Positions 7,594 through 15,430 of a stretch of DNA of 47,958 nt are shown piece by piece. The first letter of the stretch is position 1. Each line of letters starts with the position of its first letter. Below the pieces are notes generated by a model that worked only from the letters and a program-made list of their open reading frames with translations, was not told the origin of the DNA and ran no database searches. Location of the stretch: the NCBI GenBank assembly GCA_002704915.1, contig PAIP01000063.1, positions 1 through 47,958 on the forward strand. Direction: 5' to 3'. Origin of the DNA: Parvularcula sp. (GTDB lineage: Bacteria > Pseudomonadota > Alphaproteobacteria > Caulobacterales > Parvularculaceae). Position numbers and translations under genes: made by a program.

Positions 7594-8214
7594 ATGGCGA
7601 AGCTTAAAATCTATGGCGACGGGATCAGCGGCAATTGCCTGAAGGTGAAATGGACCGCCGATCTTCTGGGATTGAAATATGACTGGATCGAAACAAGCGT
7701 CTTGAAGTCCGAAACCCGCACGCCGGAATTCCTGAAGCTCAATCCGGCGGGTCAGGTGCCGCTCATCGTGCTGCCCGACGGCAAGCCGCTGGCGCAGTCG
7801 AATGCGATTATTCTTTATCTCAACCGCGTTCACAAAGGCGGGCTCTTGCCCAAAGGCGACTACGCCCGGGCGAAAGTGTTCGAATGGCTGTTCTGGGAGC
7901 AATATTCCCATGAAACCGCGATCGCTGTGCGTCGGTTCCATAAGCACTATCTGAAGAAGTCGGATTCAGAGATCGATCCGAAGCTGATGGAAAAGGGCCT
8001 CGCCGCGCTGACCCGGCTTGAAGAAGCGCTGCAAGGCGCCGACTATCTCGTGGGCGACAAGCTCACCCTCGCTGACATTTCCCTCGTCGCTTATACGCGC
8101 GTTGCGCCCGAAGGCGGCTTCGATCTTGCCGCTTATCCGGCGCTTTTGAAATGGATCGCGCGCGTTGAGCGCGATCTCGGAATCAAAACCGCTAAAACAA
8201 AGAAAGCCGCCTGA
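7594..8214 (+). CDS. Glutathione S-transferase family protein
   Basis: A 206-residue GST. A thioredoxin-like N-terminal domain has NPAGQVPLIVLPDGKPLAQSNAI (cis-proline and the glutathione gamma-glutamyl site QSNAI). The helical C-terminal domain has the N-capping motif ADYLVGDKLTLADISLVAY. The ATG at 7594 is used because the open frame further upstream lies inside the DUF2849 gene and lacks GST similarity. It begins four bases after DUF2849 and its TGA overlaps the cysI ATG by one base, so it is embedded in the cys operon. GSTs are not usual members of this operon; substrate unknown. Confidence 0.9.
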   Translation: MAKLKIYGDGISGNCLKVKWTADLLGLKYDWIETSVLKSETRTPEFLKLNPAGQVPLIVLPDGKPLAQSNAIILYLNRVHKGGLLPKGDYARAKVFEWLFWEQYSHETAIAVRRFHKHYLKKSDSEIDPKLMEKGLAALTRLEEALQGADYLVGDKLTLADISLVAYTRVAPEGGFDLAAYPALLKWIARVERDLGIKTAKTKKAA

Positions 8215-9869
8215 TGTATCGCTACGATGAATTCGACGCGACGATGGTCGCCGAACGGGTCGCGCAGTTCCGTGGCCAGGTTCAGCGCCGCCTTTCCGGC
8301 GAGCTGACGGAAGACCAGTTTAAGCCGCTTCGCCTGATGAACGGGCTCTATCTGCAATTGCACGCCTATATGCTGCGCGTTGCGATTCCTTATGGCACGC
8401 TGTCGTCGAAACAAATGCGCCGTCTCGGCGAAGTCGCGCGCAAATACGACAAGGGCTACGGCCATTTCACGACGCGCCAGAACATTCAATATAACTGGCC
8501 TGCGCTTGTCGACGTGCCCGACCTTCTTGACGATCTCGCGGACGTCGAAATGCATGCGATCCAGACGTCGGGCAATTGCATCCGCAATGTAACGTCGGAC
8601 CAATATGCGGGCGCCAGCGCCGAGGAGATCGAAGACCCTCGTCCCTATTGCGAAATGATCCGGCAGTGGTCGACCTTCCATCCTGAATTTTCGTTCCTGC
8701 CGCGCAAGTTCAAGATTGCGGTCACCGCCGCGCCTCACGACCGCGCTGCGGTGAAGGTGCATGATATCGGCCTCATTCTTTACAAGAACGAGGAAGGCGA
8801 AACCGGCTTCGAAGTGATCGTCGGCGGCGGTTTAGGCCGCACGCCTTATGTGGGCCACACGATCCGCAAGTTTCTGCCGAAGAAGCATCTCCTCTCTTAT
8901 CTCGAGGCGATCTTGCGGGTTTATAATCTCGAAGGCCGCCGCGATAACATGTACAAGGCGCGCATTAAAATCCTCGTCAATTCAGAAGGCGCCGAAAAAT
9001 TCGCTGAGGCGGTCGAGGCGGAATGGGCGCAGATCAAGGACTCCGGCATAGATCTGCCGCGCGAGGAAATGGCGCGCATCGACGCTTATTTCGCGCCCCC
9101 GGTGTTCGAAAAACTGTCCGATGAAAGCGCTGTATTGGAAGAGAAGAAAGCAAGCGACAAGAATTTCGCCCGCTGGCTGCGTCTTAACACATTTGCACAC
9201 AAGGCTCCGGGTTACGCGATCGTCAATATTTCGCTCAAACCCATTGGCGGCGTGCCGGGCGATATTTCGGACGTACAGATGGAGGCGGTCGCCGACATCG
9301 CGGAGGAATATTCCCTCGACGAAATTCGCGCCACGCACGAACAAAACCTCGTCCTGCCCCATGTCAAGAAAGACGATCTTTACGCGGTTTATGCGGCGCT
9401 CAAAGCCGTTGACCTTGCGACAGCGAATATCGGCATGGTGAGCGACATCATCGCTTGCCCGGGGCTCGACTACTGCTCGCTCGCCAATGCGCGTTCGATC
9501 CCCATTGCCCAGCGCATTTCGGAACGTTTCGCCGATCTCGGCCTGCAGGAAGATGTGGGCGAGCTCAAGATCAAGATATCGGGCTGCATTAACGCCTGCG
9601 GGCATCACCATGTGGGCCATATCGGCATTCTCGGCGTCGATAAGAAAGGCGAGGAGTTCTACCAGGTCACGCTGGGCGGCTCCGGCGCGGAAGACGCGTC
9701 GATCGGCGAGATCGCCGGCCGGGGCCTTTCCTCCGACCAGGTTGTCGACGCGGTTGAAAAACTCGTCGGCGTTTATCGCGAGCGCCGTCAGGGCAAAGAA
9801 CGTTTTCTCGACACCTATCGCCGTCTCGGCGCCGAACCCTTCAAGGAGGCTTTGTATGAAGCTGCTTAA
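8214..9869 (+). CDS. cysI: Assimilatory sulfite reductase, siroheme/4Fe-4S hemoprotein
   Basis: A 551-residue siroheme reductase with the usual two-fold repeat. The 4Fe-4S/siroheme cysteines are Cys415 and Cys421 (CPGLDYC) and Cys458 and Cys462 (CINAC), the pattern shared by sulfite and nitrite reductases. The first half has YGHFTTRQNIQYNWP, which binds siroheme and substrate. The cys operon context makes sulfite the likely substrate. No CysJ flavoprotein is present, so electrons probably come from ferredoxin or another donor. Its end overlaps the DUF934 gene by 14 bases. Confidence 0.94.
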   Translation: MYRYDEFDATMVAERVAQFRGQVQRRLSGELTEDQFKPLRLMNGLYLQLHAYMLRVAIPYGTLSSKQMRRLGEVARKYDKGYGHFTTRQNIQYNWPALVDVPDLLDDLADVEMHAIQTSGNCIRNVTSDQYAGASAEEIEDPRPYCEMIRQWSTFHPEFSFLPRKFKIAVTAAPHDRAAVKVHDIGLILYKNEEGETGFEVIVGGGLGRTPYVGHTIRKFLPKKHLLSYLEAILRVYNLEGRRDNMYKARIKILVNSEGAEKFAEAVEAEWAQIKDSGIDLPREEMARIDAYFAPPVFEKLSDESAVLEEKKASDKNFARWLRLNTFAHKAPGYAIVNISLKPIGGVPGDISDVQMEAVADIAEEYSLDEIRATHEQNLVLPHVKKDDLYAVYAALKAVDLATANIGMVSDIIACPGLDYCSLANARSIPIAQRISERFADLGLQEDVGELKIKISGCINACGHHHVGHIGILGVDKKGEEFYQVTLGGSGAEDASIGEIAGRGLSSDQVVDAVEKLVGVYRERRQGKERFLDTYRRLGAEPFKEALYEAA

Positions 9870-10317
9870 ACTGTCCCGCGGCCGTCTTTATCCGGCGCTC
9901 GAAGAGCCTTTGTCGGAAGTTTCGCTCGAAGACTGGCTCGACAATCCGCAAGGCCATGCGGATGCGACGGCGCTGAAAATCAGCAATGACGTTTCGCTTG
10001 CGAGCATCAGATGCGACCTTGCTGGCTTTTCGACGATCATACTGGAATTTCCCGCCTTCAAGGACGGGCGCGCTTACAGCCAGGCGCGGATCCTTCGCGA
10101 GCGTTACGGGTTTACGGGCGAGATTCGCGCCCGCGGCGACGTTTTGCGCGATCAGCTTTTGTTCATGGCGCGTTGCGGCGTCGACGCGTTTGAATTCACC
10201 GGCGACGCCGACGGCGCCAATGAAGCGCTGAAAGAGTTTTCGTTCGCCTATCAGCGGGCGGCGGACGATCTCCAGCCCGTCTGGCGCAAGCGCCTCGACC
10301 GGGCCGCGGCGGCGTAG
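9856..10317 (+). CDS. DUF934 domain protein of the sulfite reduction operon
   Basis: A 153-residue protein with the DUF934 signature FKDGRAYSQARILRERYGFTGEIRARGDVLRDQLLFMARCG near residues 72-112. The family accompanies the sulfite reductase and APS/PAPS reductase genes in proteobacteria; its role is unproven. The ATG at 9856 is preceded by AAGGAGG (9843-9849) inside the end of cysI. The longer open frame to 9487 is only the shadow of cysI. Confidence 0.88.
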   Translation: MKLLKLSRGRLYPALEEPLSEVSLEDWLDNPQGHADATALKISNDVSLASIRCDLAGFSTIILEFPAFKDGRAYSQARILRERYGFTGEIRARGDVLRDQLLFMARCGVDAFEFTGDADGANEALKEFSFAYQRAADDLQPVWRKRLDRAAAA

Positions 10318-10327
10318 GAGAAGCGGC

Positions 10328-11074
10328 ATGAGCGCATCGGCGTCCCTCCGTACGGAACCCTTGAATCACGCGCCCGCCAATGATGAGCGGGAGGCGCGGG
10401 CGCGCCGCCTGGCGCTGAAACATTCCGGCGAGGACGCGCTGGAGATTTTGCGCGTCGCCATCAAGGAAGAATTCCCGGGCCGCATCGCGCTTGTGTCGTC
10501 TTTCGGCGCGGAGTCGGCGGCGCTGTTGCATCTTGCGGCTGAGGTCGATCCGTCGATTCCGGTGATCTTTCTTGAAACCGGAAAGCACTTCGCGCAGACG
10601 CTGAGCTATCGGAAAAAACTCGCCGCAAAGCTCGGGCTTACCGATGTGCGCGACATTCACCCGTCAAAGGAAGCGCTCACCTTCCGCGATCCCAAAGGCG
10701 ATCTCTGGAAGCATGACGCCGACGCCTGCTGCACGCTGCGCAAGGTGGAGCCGCTCGGCGCCGCGCTTGACGAATTCGACGCCTGGATCACGGGGCGCAA
10801 ACAGTTTCACGGCGGCGGGCGGTTGAACCTGCCGGCTTTCGAAGCCTCGCCGACGCATATCAAGGTAAACCCGCTGGTGCGCTGGGCGAAGGAAGATATT
10901 GACGCCTATTACGAAGCGCACGATCTGCCGGCGCATCCGCTGACAGCGCAAGGCTATCCCTCCATCGGCTGCTGGCCATGCACCCATCCGGCGGCTGCTG
11001 GCGAAGACATCCGCGCCGGCCGCTGGCGCGGCGCCGCGAAGACGGAATGCGGCATCCACGGACGGACTGCCTGA
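10328..11074 (+). CDS. cysH: Adenylyl-sulfate (APS) reductase, 4Fe-4S type
   Basis: A 248-residue enzyme of the CysH family that reduces activated sulfate to sulfite with thioredoxin. The nucleotide-binding region has LVSSFGAESAALLHL. Four cluster cysteines are present (Cys134-Cys135 and Cys215-Trp-Pro-Cys218), plus the catalytic Cys241 in ECGIH. The CC...CxxC set marks an APS reductase rather than a PAPS reductase, so APS kinase is not needed for this route. It ends the operon, 10 bp after DUF934. No sulfate adenylyltransferase gene is in the window. Confidence 0.93.
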   Translation: MSASASLRTEPLNHAPANDEREARARRLALKHSGEDALEILRVAIKEEFPGRIALVSSFGAESAALLHLAAEVDPSIPVIFLETGKHFAQTLSYRKKLAAKLGLTDVRDIHPSKEALTFRDPKGDLWKHDADACCTLRKVEPLGAALDEFDAWITGRKQFHGGGRLNLPAFEASPTHIKVNPLVRWAKEDIDAYYEAHDLPAHPLTAQGYPSIGCWPCTHPAAAGEDIRAGRWRGAAKTECGIHGRTA

Positions 11075-11163
11075 TCTGCGACTATTAGCATTCCCGCAGC
11101 TCTTCCAAGTCTTCGCTATTTTGCCATGATGGATGCGTTAAGAAGCGACGCGGTCAGTAATTG

Positions 11164-11823
11164 ATGCCTTCGAATGATGATTTTGCCGACAACGCACCTG
11201 CATCGTCCCCTTGCGCGCTGAATGAAAGCGACCCTGGTTACGCTGGTCTTGCCCGGGATCCGGAAGCAGTTTCCGGCTGGCGCAAAAAAGAGCGCGAAAG
11301 ACTCATAACTGAGAGGCTCTTGATCCCGGCGGCGAAACGGCAGGCGCTGGGCGAAAAAATCGCAGCGCATGTTGAAGGCGCCATGGGCGATGTTCGCGGC
11401 CTCACTATCAGCGCCTATTGGCCGTTTCGCGGAGAGCCCGACTTCCGTTCGCTGATGGCCAGGGTCAGGGAGCGGGGCGGGCGAACGGCGCTGCCGGTTT
11501 GCATAAAACGCGCAGCGCCCATGAGCTTCCGGATATGGGCGCAAGGCGATCCGCTTGAACGCGGCGTCTGGAACATTCCGATTCCCGCCGAGACGGCCGA
11601 AATCGTTATCCCCGACATTGTCATAGCGCCGCTAGTGGGTTTTGACGCCGAGAAGTACCGGCTCGGTTATGGCGGCGGCTATTTCGACCGAACTCTCGCC
11701 GCCTTGGCGCAAAAACCGAAAGTCATCGGCGCTGGTTATGCTGCGGCGCTAATGCCCACGATCTATCCTCAGCCCTATGACATTCCTATGGATGTAATCG
11801 TCACAGAGCGCGGCGTTCGATAA
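11164..11823 (+). CDS. 5-formyltetrahydrofolate cyclo-ligase
   Basis: A 219-residue enzyme that converts 5-formyl-THF to methenyl-THF using ATP. The family core starts near residue 39 (WRKKERERLITERLLIP) and contains YWPFRGEPDFR, the ATP-loop region LGYGGGYFDRTLA and the C-terminal VIGAGYAA. The first 38 residues are a hydrophilic extension not usual in the family, so translation might begin later, although no good internal ATG is seen. A TTG precedes the chosen ATG. The 89-bp gap upstream is too short for 6S RNA, which adjoins this gene in many proteobacteria. Confidence 0.88.
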   Translation: MPSNDDFADNAPASSPCALNESDPGYAGLARDPEAVSGWRKKERERLITERLLIPAAKRQALGEKIAAHVEGAMGDVRGLTISAYWPFRGEPDFRSLMARVRERGGRTALPVCIKRAAPMSFRIWAQGDPLERGVWNIPIPAETAEIVIPDIVIAPLVGFDAEKYRLGYGGGYFDRTLAALAQKPKVIGAGYAAALMPTIYPQPYDIPMDVIVTERGVR

Positions 11824-11831
11824 ATCACCGT

Positions 11832-12740
11832 TTACTTGGGCATTCGCTTCAGGAAATTTTCAATTGCGTCCCACGCCGCCGGTTCGGTCAGCATCGGCGC
11901 ATGGCCCACATTCGCGATTTCGGCGTAGTCGAAATTGGGGTGAACGGCCCGCATCTTTGAGACGATTTCCGGCGACAAAAGATCGCTGATGCCGCCGCGG
12001 ATGATCAGCGTGGGTTTGTTTTTAAGGCTTTCGAACGGCGCCCATAAGTCCGGCGCCGCGCCGACCTCGGTCAGCGCCTTGCCGATATTGGGATCGTAAG
12101 CGAGGGTCCAGCTTCCGTCGGGGTTTTCGCGGAAGGTGCGCCGGGCGAAAGCAAGCCAGAACGCTTCATCGGCGTCGGGAAAAGCGACCCCATTGACCGC
12201 GCGGATTTCCGCCGCGGCTTCTTCCAGATCGCTTACATCGGTTTTGGTTTTGCCGGCATAGCCGGCGATGCGCGCAATGCCTTCGGGCGCGAGTTCCGGG
12301 CCCACATCATTGATGATCGCCGCTTTCACCCGTTCTGGAGCGCTTTCATTGACGAGCATTGTCGTGATGCCGCCGAGCGACGTGCCCACAAACACCGCTT
12401 CCGGCAGGTTGAGCGCATCCATCGCGGTCAGAACATCGTCGCGATACTGAAGCGGGTGATAGTTGAGATAGTCGGGATCGTAGTCCGAGGCCCCTCGTCC
12501 GCGAAAGGTAAGCGCGAGAACATCGCGCCCCGTTCCGGCGATCTTTGGCGCCAGCTCTTCAAAATCGGCGGCGTTGCGCGTCAGCCCGTGCAGGCAAAGA
12601 ACCGGCGTTTTATCGCCGCCTTCATAAAAGCGCGCGTGAAGGCTCAGGCCGTTGGCGACCGGAATGCGCTTGTCCTCGCAGGCTGTCACGGGCGCCGCGC
12701 TATTTGATGCGTTCAACGCGAATGGTTCGGCGCAGTTCAT
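11832..12740 (-). CDS. Alpha/beta hydrolase
   Basis: A 302-residue alpha/beta-hydrolase with a full triad: Ser121 in the nucleophile elbow GTSLGG, Asp253 (GGISDLLSPE) and His280 (NVGHAPML). The oxyanion region is LCLHGLTRNAADF. Substrate unknown; such proteins are often annotated as esterases or haloperoxidase-like enzymes. The ATG at 12740 overlaps the upstream gene by 41 bp, and residues 1-22 look unconserved. A GTG at 12689 would avoid the overlap, so the true start is uncertain. It is probably co-transcribed with the periplasmic protein gene upstream. Confidence 0.85.
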   Translation of the reverse strand: MNCAEPFALNASNSAAPVTACEDKRIPVANGLSLHARFYEGGDKTPVLCLHGLTRNAADFEELAPKIAGTGRDVLALTFRGRGASDYDPDYLNYHPLQYRDDVLTAMDALNLPEAVFVGTSLGGITTMLVNESAPERVKAAIINDVGPELAPEGIARIAGYAGKTKTDVSDLEEAAAEIRAVNGVAFPDADEAFWLAFARRTFRENPDGSWTLAYDPNIGKALTEVGAAPDLWAPFESLKNKPTLIIRGGISDLLSPEIVSKMRAVHPNFDYAEIANVGHAPMLTEPAAWDAIENFLKRMPK

Positions 12741-13269
12741 TCACGGTCAGCATATAGTTGCCCATGATGCCGCGTTTGACCTTGGCGGTCAGCAGGCGGT
12801 CGCTATTGCCGAAAACAAGCTTCTTATTGTCGGAATCGAGTTGACGCCACACTTGTCCATTTTCCAGATAGACTGTTGCGTCGCCGATCCGGTTCAAGCG
12901 AATTTCCACGATCTTGGCGTTGATGCTCTTGAGGCGTTTGTTTTCTTTTTCCCGCCGAACCTCGGGAATATTCTCCGCGCCAAAATCGTCTGCGGTTTCA
13001 GCCACCTGGTCCGGGGCTTTGTCGTCAACGCCGGCAAGGCCGAAATTCGCCTTTTCATTCTCTTTCGCGGCGGCGGCTTCCTCTTCGCGCACGATTCGGG
13101 TCACCTGCAATGTCTTCGCTGCCTTTTCCAGACAGGAAAGGCGTTCTCCATCGTCGGTGATGTTGAGGCAGGCAATCGCGTCGTCCACCGCCTCGGTTTC
13201 ATTTGGTTGCGCCGCAGCGGCGCTGGCGAAGAAAAGGGCGGCGAGGATTGCGAAGGGCGCGGGGTTCAT
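12700..13269 (-). CDS. Periplasmic protein, unknown function
   Basis: A 189-residue protein with a signal peptide (MNPAPFAILAALFFASAAAAQ). Then come a two-cysteine helical segment (DAIACLNITDDGERLSCLEKA), a charged linker, and a beta-rich C-terminal part (DATVYLENGQVWRQLDSDNK, TAKVKRGIMGNYMLTVNE). The cysteine segment resembles one found in several small secreted proteobacterial proteins, including VasI-like ones, but that link is weak. I chose 13269 because GGAGA lies just upstream and it gives a clean signal peptide. The hydrolase gene follows with a small overlap. Confidence 0.78.
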   Translation of the reverse strand: MNPAPFAILAALFFASAAAAQPNETEAVDDAIACLNITDDGERLSCLEKAAKTLQVTRIVREEEAAAAKENEKANFGLAGVDDKAPDQVAETADDFGAENIPEVRREKENKRLKSINAKIVEIRLNRIGDATVYLENGQVWRQLDSDNKKLVFGNSDRLLTAKVKRGIMGNYMLTVNELRRTIRVERIK

Positions 13270-13391
13270 GTCATCTCCAAAAAAACGCCGCGACGCGGCT
13301 GCGCCGATTACACACAGCGCCTTGGACGCCGTCAACATGGTAGGTTTGTGGCGTCGCGAAGGGGACATGGGTCAGGCGGGCCAGAACAGGA

Positions 13392-15191
13392 ATGAGCCAG
13401 AACTTCATGCAATTGCTTCAGGGCGCGGCCGCGCATTTCCAGCGCGGCGATTTTTCGGCGGCTCTGGAAGGCAGTGAAGCCGCGCTCCGGGTCCAGCCGG
13501 ACCATCCCGAAGCGCTGCATCTCAAAGCCCTCAGTCTTGGCCGGCTTGGCCGTCTGGAGGAGGCGGTTCCTGTCTTTGATCGGGCAGCCGCGGTTCATCC
13601 GCAAAAGCATGCCGTTCTCGCCAATAAGGGGAACGCCTTGCGCGCCGCGGGCCGGCTGGACGAGGCGGTCGCTTCTTATGAGGCGGCGATCGCCGCTGAG
13701 CCGGCCTTTATTTCGGGCTGGATCAGTCTTGGCCTTGCGTTGTGGAGCGCCGGCGATCAGGCGAGCGCCGAACAAATTATGCGCGAAGCGCTTGCGCGGG
13801 CGCCTGACGATCCGAAGCTTCTCAACAATCTGGGGGTCATGCTGGAAAACCAGGACCGCTCTGACGAAGCGGCGGAGATATTTTCCAGGGCTCTCGCGAA
13901 AAAACCCGAAATGCTTTCAGCGCGCATCAATCGCGGCGCCGCGTTTCGCAAAACTGGCCGCGTCGAGGAAGCAATCGCCGATCTGCGCAGTGCCGTGGAG
14001 TCCGCGCCGCAAGATGCGGAGGCGCAATACCAACTCGCCAACGCGCTGCGCCAGGCCGGATCCATCGCAGAAGCTGAAAGCGCTTACAGGCAGGCCCTGT
14101 CGCTGGCGCCGCTGCGCGCCGATGTCCATCGGGAACTCGCCCGCATGCTGTGGGAGCAGGGGGCCGGGCCGCGCTTTCTTGAAGCGCTGGACTCTGTCCT
14201 GGCGCGCTTTCCCGGCGCCGAGCTTTTCGCGTTGAAGGCGGAAATGGCGTATCTCGCCGGACTGACGGATATGGCCGAAATCGCTGCAAAGCAGGCGCTG
14301 GACCATGACAGCGCTGCGGCTCTGCCGAAACGGGTTCTCGGCCTCGTGCGACGACATGGCGGAGATCGAGACGGCGCCGTGGATTTTCTCGCCGCCGCGC
14401 TGGAAGACGCGCCCGATGATTTCGAAACGCTTCATGTGCTTGTGGAAACCAAGCTCGGTCGCGGCGATTTCGAAGACGCGGTCCGCTTGCTTGATCGTCA
14501 GGCGCCGCCTGAGCATCTGCAAAAGCATGTTGCGCTCAAAGCCAACGCCATGCGTCTGACCGGCGACCCTGATTATCGGCGCTATTATGACTATGACCGG
14601 TTCACCCGGAAAATGTTCATCGAGCCGCCGCCCGGATATAAAGATCTCGATTCCTTCAACGCGGCGCTGGCGGAGGCGATTTTGCCGCTCCATCGCGGAA
14701 CGCGGCAGCCGCTGGAGCAGACGCTTTACGGCGGGACCCAGTCCGTGGGCCGCCTCTGGCATGAGCCCCACCCGGCGATCCAGGCCTTGAAGCAGCAGTT
14801 GCTGGCTGCTGCGGAGCGGTTTGTCGAGGACTTGCCCGATGATCCGGGCCACCCTTTTTTGAGAAGGAAAAGCAAGGACTTAATATGTCAGGGCGCGTGG
14901 TCTGTCGTGCTCGCGTCAGGCGGCGGGCATGTGGATCACATTCACCCCAAGGGCTGGATCAGCGCGTCCTATTACGTTCAGGTGCCCGATGAGGTCCTGA
15001 GCGGCGAAAAACCCGGCTTTTTGCGGCTCGGGGCCACGGGGCTCGCTGGCGTCGATCTCGAGGCGGAGCGCTGGTTCAGGCCCGAAGCCGGCGCGGTGGT
15101 GTTTTTTCCGTCTTACATGTGGCACGGGGTGGAGCCCTTCCAATCGGCCCGCCCCCGCATCACCGCGCCATTCGATCTGGCGCCGCGGTAA
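13392..15191 (+). CDS. TPR protein with C-terminal 2OG-Fe(II) oxygenase domain
   Basis: A 599-residue protein. Residues 1-400 are tandem TPR units (for example AVLANKGNALRAAGRLDEAV and PKLLNNLGVMLENQDRSDEAA). Residues about 440-599 match the putative 2OG-Fe(II) oxygenase family PF13759. Candidate iron ligands are His513 or His516 and neighbours in GGHVDHIHPKGWISASYYV, His578 in FFPSYMWHGVEPF, and Arg of ARPRITAPF as 2OG anchor. There is no signal peptide, so it is cytoplasmic. The TPR part probably recruits a protein or peptide for hydroxylation (inference). It ends 240 bp before a TonB-dependent receptor in the same direction. Confidence 0.85.
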   Translation: MSQNFMQLLQGAAAHFQRGDFSAALEGSEAALRVQPDHPEALHLKALSLGRLGRLEEAVPVFDRAAAVHPQKHAVLANKGNALRAAGRLDEAVASYEAAIAAEPAFISGWISLGLALWSAGDQASAEQIMREALARAPDDPKLLNNLGVMLENQDRSDEAAEIFSRALAKKPEMLSARINRGAAFRKTGRVEEAIADLRSAVESAPQDAEAQYQLANALRQAGSIAEAESAYRQALSLAPLRADVHRELARMLWEQGAGPRFLEALDSVLARFPGAELFALKAEMAYLAGLTDMAEIAAKQALDHDSAAALPKRVLGLVRRHGGDRDGAVDFLAAALEDAPDDFETLHVLVETKLGRGDFEDAVRLLDRQAPPEHLQKHVALKANAMRLTGDPDYRRYYDYDRFTRKMFIEPPPGYKDLDSFNAALAEAILPLHRGTRQPLEQTLYGGTQSVGRLWHEPHPAIQALKQQLLAAAERFVEDLPDDPGHPFLRRKSKDLICQGAWSVVLASGGGHVDHIHPKGWISASYYVQVPDEVLSGEKPGFLRLGATGLAGVDLEAERWFRPEAGAVVFFPSYMWHGVEPFQSARPRITAPFDLAPR

Positions 15192-15197
15192 ACGCGG

Positions 15198-15212
15198 TTA
15201 AGACACTGTTAA
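15198..15212 (+). promoter_or_regulatory. CtrA-like box (TTAA-N7-TTAA)
   Basis: TTAAGACACTGTTAA is an exact match to the spaced CtrA consensus. It sits 7 bp after the TPR/oxygenase stop and 219 bp before the receptor start. A weak TGATAT (15225-15230) lies where a -10 would fall. CtrA itself is not encoded in the window. Confidence 0.45.
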
Positions 15213-15430
15213 ACAAATCTGTTGTGATATTGCCACACTGGTCTTTGGAGTGATCGGTCACGCGTTAAGTTTGTTGACCTCATCGTCCCGGCGGCCATAG
15301 CTTCTCGCCAAGTTGGCGGGTTCCGTCAGCGATTTATCGTGCCCTTAATCTCGGGGGGGCGAATCTCCGTGAAGTTCAGGCCTGCCTGTCTGGATTTCGC
15401 GCCTGTGTTTTAACTCGGAGGGAAATCATA

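Noticed and set aside
10328-11074. PAPS reductase naming for cysH
   Set aside because: The CC and CWPC cysteines show the 4Fe-4S APS reductase type; classic PAPS reductases lack them.
11075-11163. Possible 6S RNA upstream of 5-formyl-THF cyclo-ligase
   Set aside because: The gap is only 89 bp, too short for 6S RNA of about 160 nt, and no long central-bulge hairpin is visible.
15192-15430. Cobalamin or other riboswitch in the TonB receptor leader
   Set aside because: No B12-box-like sequence or paired aptamer core was recognised in the 239 bp.
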